From: Syntrophomonadaceae bacterium
GTDB taxonomy: Bacteria > Bacillota > Syntrophomonadia > Syntrophomonadales > Syntrophomonadaceae
NCBI GenBank assembly: GCA_012840625.1
Contig: DUSB01000109.1
Coordinates: 1 to 8,439 of the forward strand
Reading direction: 5' to 3'
DNA: 8,439 bases
Part shown: positions 1 through 5,777 of the stretch, in pieces
Layout of the letters: the number at the start of each line of letters is the position of its first letter
How positions within the stretch are numbered: the first letter of the stretch is position 1
Notes under the pieces: model-generated
The model's database searches: none
What the model saw: the letters and a program-made list of their open reading frames with translations, nothing else
What the model was told of the DNA's origin: nothing
Made by a program: the position numbers and the translations under genes

Positions 1-1560
1 ATCCCACCATTGCCCGTTTACTTTTACCTGCGGCTGTACCGCTATCTTTTCTCCGTTTACAAAAACATAACCGTCCGCTGCGGGAGCCAGATTATCAATC
101 TTAACTACCGCATCCTGCCCATCGCTTCCTTTTTTAAAAGTAATCTGATCTCCATCCCGGATCGAGGTTTCCAGACTGGCCTCTCGTCCATTTAAACGTA
201 TGGTAGGAGCGGTGCCCATCTCTCCTTTAAAAACCTTTAGATAGCCGTTGACATCGATGGTCTTCCCCATCCCGGGCCGGCCATAAATATTGTTCAGGGA
301 TATGCCCGAACTCAAAAGGGCGCTGGCAATATCCATTTCACCTTTATTCCATAAAGCCACTTCCCGCTCATTAACCCACACTTTTAAAAAAGGAATGGGG
401 GGATGTTCGAAGCAGTGATAGGCGATGCCCAGAGGTGTAACTCCCTGCGGACCTTCCAGGTTCGCAAAGTCGCCCACAATGCTTTTAAATCCCTGGCGAG
501 TGCGTACCCCGACACGATTAGGGGGAATTTCCAAACAGGCGGCTATGGCTGTTGACAGCCCGGGGGTCTGACTTCCTCCCCCTACGCAAAGAACAGCGTC
601 CGGGGCTTCCCCATTTAATTCGAGAATGTTATGGCTGATCTGTACCGCCCATTCTTTTACCACCGTCTCTATCTGCGCCATGATTTCAGCCGAAGTGAGA
701 TGGATTTCATTGCCCAGTATATCAGTAAAGCTTACTGCTTCCTGTTCAGCCAAACTGCATTTGAGCGCTTCAGCGGTATTAAAATCCAGCAGATAAAGCG
801 AGGCCAGTTTTTCGGTAACCTCATCACCGCCCAGAGGAACCATGGCATAGGCATAAATACTGTCATTCTTAACGATGGCCATGTCAGAAGTACCGGCGCC
901 AGCATCAACCAGAGCCAGATTCAAAAGGCGCATGTTGGGAGGAATAGCGATGGATAAAGCGGCGATAGGTTCCAGGGTCATACTGTGCACCCCCAACCCC
1001 GCCTTCCTTAAGGATGAAAACAAACTGTCCACCACCACCCGAGGCAGGAAGGTAGCCACCACTTCAACACCTATGCTGTGCCCCACCTGCCCTACTAGGC
1101 TGCCTATGATCTGCTCTTCTAAATAGTAGTGGTTGACACTGTAGCCTACACAAAAATAAGCGTTGCCATCCTGCTGCTCTGCTTCCTGCTGAGCAAGCTT
1201 ATACTGAGCCTCCTGCACTGCTTCCACTTCCAGAGCCAGCACTTCATTGCTGCTGATTTCACTGGCATAGTTACGCCGGGAGTAAGCCTGTCCCCCGGCG
1301 GTTTTAAGTGCTCGCCCGGCTGCCGCTACCGCCGCCTTTTCAAAGCTCATGTTCATCCTGTTTTCCAGGCGCTCTTTAATCTCGCGGATGTTCGCAGCTA
1401 CAGCCTCTACATCATGTATCTGTCCATCCAGCACTGCACGGGTGCTGTGTTCAATCGTTTCTGAGCCCAGTACTTCAATCTGTTTGCCCTGACGCTGCAT
1501 AACCAGACCGGTAATTTTACGCGTACCAATGTCTAATGCGAAAACGGTGTCTTGCTCCAT
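1..1560 (-). CDS. FtsA/PilM-like actin-fold ATPase with C-terminal extension (3' end outside window)
   Basis: The frame is open for 520 codons from ATG at 1560 to the window edge, so the protein's C-terminus is missing. The start is supported by a GGGGGGAG ribosome binding site just upstream. Residues 1-380 look like an FtsA-type actin-fold ATPase: phosphate-1 loop near 8-16 (ALDIGTRKI), an SHS2-like (1C) insertion near 28-160, phosphate-2 loop near 217-227 (LVDAGAGTSD) and adenosine motif near 322-333 (AVLCVGGGSQ). FtsA of the divisome is usually only about 420 residues. Here residues 385-520 continue into a region with repeated VNG/LNG strands and a SIRDGDQITF motif resembling beta-grasp (ThiS/ubiquitin-like) modules; that reading is inference. 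No ftsZ is adjacent, and the upstream partner is a TagA-like glycosyltransferase. It is therefore probably not the canonical division FtsA but a paralogue of unknown role at the membrane or envelope. I am confident of the fold family and unsure of the function. Confidence 0.85.
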   Translation of the reverse strand, partial: MEQDTVFALDIGTRKITGLVMQRQGKQIEVLGSETIEHSTRAVLDGQIHDVEAVAANIREIKERLENRMNMSFEKAAVAAAGRALKTAGGQAYSRRNYASEISSNEVLALEVEAVQEAQYKLAQQEAEQQDGNAYFCVGYSVNHYYLEEQIIGSLVGQVGHSIGVEVVATFLPRVVVDSLFSSLRKAGLGVHSMTLEPIAALSIAIPPNMRLLNLALVDAGAGTSDMAIVKNDSIYAYAMVPLGGDEVTEKLASLYLLDFNTAEALKCSLAEQEAVSFTDILGNEIHLTSAEIMAQIETVVKEWAVQISHNILELNGEAPDAVLCVGGGSQTPGLSTAIAACLEIPPNRVGVRTRQGFKSIVGDFANLEGPQGVTPLGIAYHCFEHPPIPFLKVWVNEREVALWNKGEMDIASALLSSGISLNNIYGRPGMGKTIDVNGYLKVFKGEMGTAPTIRLNGREASLETSIRDGDQITFKKGSDGQDAVVKIDNLAPAADGYVFVNGEKIAVQPQVKVNGQWWD

Positions 1561-1615
1561 GAAACTCCCCCCGTAATATGGTATAAAGCGCTGTTTTACC
1601 TGTACGATATCCTGC

Positions 1616-2353
1616 TCATGAGCTTCGCTGGCGAAGGACTCGCCATACAAAACGCGGCAGAACCAGCTGGCGTTTCCAGCGGCTTGGTTCTGACAGTAAT
1701 CGATACAGCCATTCAATATTGAGACGAATAGCCCATTGTGGGGCACGTTTTTTAATGCCTGCTACTACATCCAAACTTCCGCCCACACCAATACAAACCG
1801 GAACCTGCAGCGATTCTTTGTAACGCTGGATAAAAAATTCCTGCCGCGGCGCTCCCAGGGCTACAAAAAGGATATCTGGAGCGGCCTGTCTGATATCTTC
1901 CAGGATGGCATCGATTTCCTCTTCAGCAAAATAGCCATGATGGGTTCCACATATTTTCAATCCCGGATATTGCTCTGATAAGCGAGCCGCTGCTTTCTCT
2001 GCAACTCCTGGCTCAGCTCCCAAAAGATAAATCCCCCACCCCTGTACGGCTCCCTGCCGGCATAGATTGTAAAGCAGATCAATGCCAGTAACACGTTCAG
2101 AAAGCGAATAACCCAATTTATTTCCTGCCCATACAATCCCTATACCATCCGGTGTAACCAAATCAGCCCTATTGATAATCTCACGCAGCTGGCTGTTATC
2201 CTGGGCTATGCAGGCAATTTCAGCATTAAGGGTAATAATATGCCGGGGTTCTCTTTTTTCCACCATATGCTGAACAAGCGCCACTACTTCATCCATGTTT
2301 AACAGATCAACTTTACACCCTAATATATCTGCTCTGGCTGTATATTCATCCAT
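1616..2353 (-). CDS. tagA: WecG/TagA/CpsF family glycosyltransferase
   Basis: This 245-residue protein matches the WecG/TagA/CpsF (GT26) family over its full length. Family members transfer N-acetylmannosamine or a related sugar from a UDP-sugar to a lipid-linked GlcNAc, the second step of linkage-unit synthesis for wall teichoic acid or similar surface polymers, at the inner face of the membrane. Visible motifs are HIITLNAEIA (Thr41), VTPDGIGIVWA (Asp69), YLLGAEPGVAEKAA (near 109-122), LFVALGAPRQE (162-172) and GVGGSLDVVAG (189-199). The Thr41-Asp69 spacing equals that of the Thr and Asp reported as important in Thermoanaerobacter italicus TagA. The C-terminus carries the basic PSRWKRQL stretch (near 223-230), which in this family helps bind membrane or substrate. 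ATG at 2353 has AGGGAG upstream. A terminator lies between it and the flagellar gene, so it is probably transcribed separately, with the FtsA-like gene 55 bases downstream. The acceptor polymer cannot be told from this window. Confidence 0.9.
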   Translation of the reverse strand: MDEYTARADILGCKVDLLNMDEVVALVQHMVEKREPRHIITLNAEIACIAQDNSQLREIINRADLVTPDGIGIVWAGNKLGYSLSERVTGIDLLYNLCRQGAVQGWGIYLLGAEPGVAEKAAARLSEQYPGLKICGTHHGYFAEEEIDAILEDIRQAAPDILFVALGAPRQEFFIQRYKESLQVPVCIGVGGSLDVVAGIKKRAPQWAIRLNIEWLYRLLSEPSRWKRQLVLPRFVWRVLRQRSS

Positions 2354-2433
2354 GATATAATCTCCCTATTCTGGTTAAGCTGGTTTTTTATATTATTAGC
2401 GTTTCAGCAGTTTTTTCCCTTCTTTTTGCAGAC

Positions 2434-2463
2434 AAAAACACCCACCTTGAGGAAGGCGGGTGT
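2434..2463 (-). terminator. Intrinsic terminator after flhO
   Basis: An 11-bp stem (2438-2448 with 2453-2463) encloses a 4-base loop. In the minus-strand transcript one pair is a G-U wobble and the rest are Watson-Crick, and the stem is followed by five U residues. It starts 16 bases past the flhO stop codon, so it should end the flagellar transcript and isolate tagA. Confidence 0.88.
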
Positions 2464-2479
2464 CCTGGTACTCCCTGTT

Positions 2480-3250
2480 TTAACTTATGCTGCCAACCTG
2501 GTTAATAGCAATACCGGTTATTTCATCTTCAGCCTGAATGACCTTTTGACAGCTTTCATAGGCGCGTACCACATTGATGAGATTAACCATCTCCTGAATG
2601 GCATTTACGTTGGAAAGCTCCAGATAACCCTGTTTAATACCGGGGTTATCAAGCAGCACATAACCTTGCCCGGCTGAGTTCATAAGCCCGCCTTCTTTAC
2701 GCAAATAGCGCGGATCATCAAACTCCACCACTTTTAATTGAGCCCTCCATTGATTATTCTCATCCCAGACTCGACCGTCTTCATCCACCAGATAATCACT
2801 TCGAAAGGGAATAGCCTGATTGTTTCTATCCAGCACATAATATCCATCACTGGTTACCAGCAGACCCTGGGCATTTATCTTGCAAGCCCCGTCCCGGGTA
2901 AACCTTTCCCCGGCCGGGGTAAGTACGGCAAAAAAACCCTGACTGTTTATAGCCAGATCAGTCGAGTTTTCGGTCATCTGAATTTTCCCAGCAGAAAAAT
3001 CAGTGGCAATTTCAGCCACTACTGCTCCGGTACCAAGGGGACCTATGGGGACTGGAGACATAGCTTTCCCGGCTCGCCGGGGATTTGTTTCACCCCCGCG
3101 GCTGATCAACATATCTGGAAAAGCCTGACTAATGGCGGTATCCTTTTTATAGCCGCTGCTGTTGGCATTGGCTATATTATTAGCCACCACATCCTGGCGC
3201 TGCATTTGTAGCATCATTCCCGATGCCGCCGTATATAATCCTCTAATCAT
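2480..3250 (-). CDS. flhO: Flagellar distal-rod/hook-basal body protein, FlgF/FlgG family (FlhO-like)
   Basis: This 256-residue protein has the full architecture of FlgF/FlgG rod proteins. The N-terminal rod domain (near 3-35) shows LYTAASGM and DVVANNIANANSSGYKKD. The central domain includes DLAINSQGFFAV (98-109) and FTRDGACKINAQGLLVTSDG (117-136). The C-terminal helix (near 208-245) shows GYLELSNVNAIQEMVNLI. Such proteins polymerise into the flagellar rod outside the membrane after export by the flagellar type III apparatus, so no signal peptide is expected or seen. ATG at 3250 has GGAGG six bases upstream. In B. subtilis the genes after mbl are the paralogous pair flhO and flhP; here one gene is followed directly by a terminator. 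The name flhO rests on position, and by sequence alone it could equally be called flgG or flgF. A sigma-D-like promoter precedes it. Confidence 0.92.
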   Translation of the reverse strand: MIRGLYTAASGMMLQMQRQDVVANNIANANSSGYKKDTAISQAFPDMLISRGGETNPRRAGKAMSPVPIGPLGTGAVVAEIATDFSAGKIQMTENSTDLAINSQGFFAVLTPAGERFTRDGACKINAQGLLVTSDGYYVLDRNNQAIPFRSDYLVDEDGRVWDENNQWRAQLKVVEFDDPRYLRKEGGLMNSAGQGYVLLDNPGIKQGYLELSNVNAIQEMVNLINVVRAYESCQKVIQAEDEITGIAINQVGSIS

Positions 3251-3281
3251 GAAAGGCCTCCGTTATCTTATTCTATTTACT

Positions 3282-3309
3282 ATATCGAATACACCAGGCC
3301 ATGCCTTTA
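3282..3309 (-). promoter_or_regulatory. Candidate sigma-D (flagellar) promoter for flhO
   Basis: On the minus strand, TAAA (3309-3306) is followed after 16 bases by TTCGATAT (3289-3282). The Bacillus sigma-D consensus is TAAA, about 15 bases, then GCCGATAT, so the -35 core and six of eight -10 positions agree. It lies 31 bases upstream of the flhO ATG in the mbl-flhO gap. The B. subtilis homologue is controlled by sigma-D, which supports the reading. Spacing is one base longer than ideal. Confidence 0.55.
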
Positions 3310-3328
3310 ATTTAAACCAGGACAACTT

Positions 3329-4351
3329 TTATACAATGCGTTTGGTACCCTGTGATTCAGTTTTTACCAAGGTATGTATCTCATGCAGAGCCCGGCCTGT
3401 TCCCCGGGCCACACACGAAATAGCATCTTCAGCAATAATGACTGGTAAGCCAGTTCTTTCAGACAAGAGGATATCCAGCCCGTCCAACAGACAGCCACCA
3501 CCGGTCATGATAATCCCATTATTGACAATGTCCGCCGAAAGTTCAGGCGGGGTAATTTCCAGGACTTTTTTAACGGCGTTTACAACTTCCATCACCGGTT
3601 CCTCCATGGCGTACCAGCATTCTTCTGAGCTCATGGTAATGGTTTTGGGCAGACCTGAAACCAGATCCCGCCCCCTTACATCTGCTGTTTTATGCCGATT
3701 CTCATCGCTTACCCAGGCGGTACCAATAGCCATTTTGACTTCTTCCGCAGATCGGTCACCAATCATAAGCTGATGCTCCCTGCGGATGTAGCGGATAATT
3801 GCTTCATCAAACTTATCCCCTCCTACCCGCAGCGATCGGTTGCAGACAATACCGCCCAGAGATAAAACTGCAATATCAGAGGTACCACCACCAATATCGA
3901 CAATCATACTTCCGGTTGCATCAGCAATATTCATACCGGCTCCCAGTGCTGCAGCCAGGGGTTCCTCAATAAGATAGGCTTTTTTCGCCCCGGATGCAAT
4001 CGTAGCCTGACGCACCGCCCGCTCTTCAACGTCGGTAGCACCCGTTGGTATGCAGACAATAACCCGTGGCTTAAACATCTTGTTCCCAATGGCTTTACGT
4101 ATAAAATAACTTAGCATTTTCTCCGTGGTATCATAATCGGCAATGACACCTTCTCGTAAAGGACGGGTTGCTATAATATGTCCAGGTGTACGGCCCAGCA
4201 TTCGACGCGCTTCTTCTCCAACTGCAATTATTTTATCAGTGTTTTTGTCAATCGCTACCACCGAGGGCTCATGCAGAACAATCCCTTCCCCTTTTTTATA
4301 AACCAGTACACTTGCTGTTCCCAAATCAATTCCCATATCCTCAACAAACAA
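3329..4351 (-). CDS. mbl: MreB/Mbl-family rod-shape actin homologue
   Basis: This is a bacterial actin that forms membrane-bound filaments guiding the peptidoglycan elongation machinery. I place the start at TTG 4351, preceded eight bases upstream by AGGAGG. The protein then begins MFVEDMGIDLGTA, matching the family N-terminus, and is 340 residues long, close to B. subtilis Mbl (about 333). The frame stays open another 42 codons upstream to an ATG at 4477, but that extension overlaps spoIIID and is not MreB-like. Motifs in corrected numbering are phosphate-1 IDLGTA (8-13), catalytic-region IEEPLAAALGAG (128-139), phosphate-2 VDIGGGTSD (151-159) and adenosine IIMTGGG (280-286). Its position immediately after spoIIID is the classic place of mbl; mreB or mreBH cannot be excluded from sequence alone. 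It may be cotranscribed with spoIIID, since no terminator is seen in the 61-base gap. Confidence 0.94.
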   Translation of the reverse strand: MFVEDMGIDLGTASVLVYKKGEGIVLHEPSVVAIDKNTDKIIAVGEEARRMLGRTPGHIIATRPLREGVIADYDTTEKMLSYFIRKAIGNKMFKPRVIVCIPTGATDVEERAVRQATIASGAKKAYLIEEPLAAALGAGMNIADATGSMIVDIGGGTSDIAVLSLGGIVCNRSLRVGGDKFDEAIIRYIRREHQLMIGDRSAEEVKMAIGTAWVSDENRHKTADVRGRDLVSGLPKTITMSSEECWYAMEEPVMEVVNAVKKVLEITPPELSADIVNNGIIMTGGGCLLDGLDILLSERTGLPVIIAEDAISCVARGTGRALHEIHTLVKTESQGTKRIV

Positions 4352-4359
4352 CTGTATGG

Positions 4360-4365
4360 CCTCCT
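4360..4365 (-). promoter_or_regulatory. Ribosome binding site fixing the TTG start of mbl
   Basis: AGGAGG lies eight bases upstream of TTG 4351. The upstream in-frame ATG at 4477 falls inside spoIIID and would add 42 residues absent from MreB proteins, so this site decides the start. Confidence 0.8.
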
Positions 4366-4412
4366 GTTTTTTTAATCGTACTATATATTCTACCGTTTCA
4401 TTGACGTTCTGG

Positions 4413-4688
4413 CTATTGCTTTTCTTTTTCGTCTTTTTTTGCACGAGCTGCATATTTCTTACGCGTTGCCTCACCACCCCGTAAATGTCTTTCGGCTTTA
4501 TTCTTATCTAAAACACACTTAACCTGTTCCGCCAGCTCTTTATTGATTTTAGGAAGCCTTTCGGCCACATCTTTGTGCACGGTACTTTTACTGATGCCAA
4601 ACACTTCCGCCGTCTGTCTGACCGTATCAGTGGTCATAATGATATGCTGACCTAAAATCACCGCCCGTTTACGAATATAATTTTGCAA
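4413..4688 (-). CDS. spoIIID: Sporulation transcription factor SpoIIID
   Basis: This small DNA-binding protein of 91 residues (B. subtilis form about 93) is an unusually well conserved match. It begins MQNYIRKRAV (B. subtilis MHDYIKERTI), has a helix-turn-helix near 22-43 (TVRQTAEVFGISKSTVHKD) and ends in the basic RHLRGGEATRKKY segment (67-79) that also contacts DNA in the family. In the mother cell it activates or represses sigma-E-dependent genes and helps the switch to sigma-K. The start is TTG at 4688, supported by the alignment and by AGGGGAGG ten bases upstream. It lies 63 bases after spoIID. The tail is rich in Lys and Glu. I see no convincing sigma-E promoter in the short gap, so it may be read from spoIID or from a promoter I cannot recognise. 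Confidence 0.97.
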   Translation of the reverse strand: MQNYIRKRAVILGQHIIMTTDTVRQTAEVFGISKSTVHKDVAERLPKINKELAEQVKCVLDKNKAERHLRGGEATRKKYAARAKKDEKEKQ

Positions 4689-4698
4689 GCTGCTGCCC

Positions 4699-4706
4699 CC
4701 TCCCCT
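4699..4706 (-). promoter_or_regulatory. Ribosome binding site for the TTG start of spoIIID
   Basis: AGGGGAGG lies ten bases upstream of TTG 4688. It supports this non-ATG start, which also gives the N-terminus expected from B. subtilis SpoIIID. Confidence 0.65.
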
Positions 4707-4751
4707 AAAACTAATAAAATATATTCATAAAAGAAGGAGAGCATGCATCTA

Positions 4752-5717
4752 TCAGTATGGTAATTTGTAAAAGTCAATCTTGCCGTAATAATGACGGAGG
4801 ATAGCTTGAGCGTCTTTGCCGGATTTAGCCATACCATTGGCGCCAAACTGGCATAATCCTACCCCATGCCCATATCCGCGGCAGTAAATATTGGTCTTGG
4901 TAGCACCCACCTTTAGCTCAAAATAATTAGAAGGCAGTCCCAGCTTATGGCGAAATTCATTACCACTGATACGCTGGCCATTGATTTCAAGTTCTACTGT
5001 CCTTCCACTGGCGGTTTTTTTTATTATAGAAAGCTGGAGCCACGGCTCTGATTTGCCAACCAAGCCTGTAATCCTGGTATTGGGAAAGCTGTAGGAACTG
5101 GTGTAATAGCAGCTGGATTGACAATATGAACAGGATACAGATTGCAGGTAAGCTGTATCCCTACCCCAGCTGTTAAAAGCACTTTCTGTCTTTCCCCCAC
5201 AGCAGGAATGATAGACCGCATCAATGGGTTCTTGCTGATAAAGAATAATTATGCCCCGGGTATCCTGAACCGCTTTTTGAGCCCTTTTAATCAGATCTTT
5301 AGAAACATGGGGGTGTTTGTCATAATAATCTTCCCAAACCATAAAAGCTTGACATTCCATAATGTTATCAGAAAGATCTGCTCCACAAGGATAGTTTTTT
5401 TTGTCCAGCAGCTTGCGAAAGGCGTAGGTACGTGCACAAATAGCCTGTGCTTTTAAGGCTTCCAGCTCAAAGGAAAGCGGCATTTCTGCAATCATACATC
5501 CCAGTACATAATCTTCAAATTTCATCTGGCTTACTGTATTGCTCTCATGCCGGTATAAATGTATGGTGGGTTCCACCATAGAGGGATTTTTTTGCTGGTG
5601 TGAATAGTTGTTCAGTAGAAAAAATAATAACAGAACAGCCAATAAGATTATTAATAATAAACATAAACGCGGATAAGTATAAAAAAATAAATTAATTCTT
5701 TTTTTAATATTTATCAT
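4752..5717 (-). CDS. spoIID: Stage II sporulation protein D, engulfment lytic transglycosylase
   Basis: This 321-residue SpoIID/LytB-family protein compares with about 343 in B. subtilis. With SpoIIP and SpoIIM it degrades septal peptidoglycan so the mother cell membrane can engulf the forespore. A short basic N-terminus precedes one membrane segment (near 17-36); the rest should lie outside the membrane. Conserved blocks are VLGCMIAEMP (71-80), FELEALKAQAICARTYAFRK (83-102; Glu86 is the likely catalytic acid, matching Glu88 of B. subtilis), DAVYHSCCGGKTESA (166-180) and GYGHGVGLCQFGANGMA (281-297). Several Cys residues cluster at 172, 173, 196, 199 and 203; zinc binding is known in some clostridial SpoIID proteins, but I cannot assign ligands here. 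ATG at 5717 has no recognisable Shine-Dalgarno sequence, only AT-rich DNA, and no better start exists in frame. spoIIQ does not follow, unlike in many relatives. Confidence 0.96.
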   Translation of the reverse strand: MINIKKRINLFFYTYPRLCLLLIILLAVLLLFFLLNNYSHQQKNPSMVEPTIHLYRHESNTVSQMKFEDYVLGCMIAEMPLSFELEALKAQAICARTYAFRKLLDKKNYPCGADLSDNIMECQAFMVWEDYYDKHPHVSKDLIKRAQKAVQDTRGIIILYQQEPIDAVYHSCCGGKTESAFNSWGRDTAYLQSVSCSYCQSSCYYTSSYSFPNTRITGLVGKSEPWLQLSIIKKTASGRTVELEINGQRISGNEFRHKLGLPSNYFELKVGATKTNIYCRGYGHGVGLCQFGANGMAKSGKDAQAILRHYYGKIDFYKLPY

Positions 5718-5741
5718 GCTTATAAATATATAATTTATTTT

Positions 5742-5774
5742 AAAAAAAGAACACGATCCTAAAAATCGTGTTCT
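5742..5774 (-). terminator. Intrinsic terminator between murA and spoIID
   Basis: A perfect 10-bp stem (5748-5757 with 5765-5774) with a 7-base loop is followed on the minus strand by a run of T residues (A5742-A5748 on the plus strand). It begins 3 bases past the murA stop. It should end the ywmB-murA transcript and keep vegetative murA expression apart from sporulation-specific spoIID, whose start lies only 24 bases beyond the T-run. Confidence 0.92.
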
Positions 5775-5777
5775 GAC

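Noticed and set aside
631..1464. Plus-strand reading frames over the FtsA-like gene
   Set aside because: They lie antisense to a clear conserved coding frame, overlap each other, and show no recognisable domains or good start signals.
2738..3773. Long plus-strand frames (157 and 203 codons) over flhO and mbl
   Set aside because: They are complements of well-conserved genes, and their protein sequence looks like antisense composition with no family motif.
4352..4477. Upstream extension of mbl to an in-frame ATG at 4477
   Set aside because: It would overlap spoIIID and add 42 Lys-rich residues absent from MreB proteins. TTG 4351 has an ideal ribosome binding site and gives the family N-terminus.
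4689..4751. Sigma-E promoter for spoIIID in the spoIID-spoIIID gap
   Set aside because: An ATATATT stretch resembles a -35 element, but no matching -10 box lies at the right distance.
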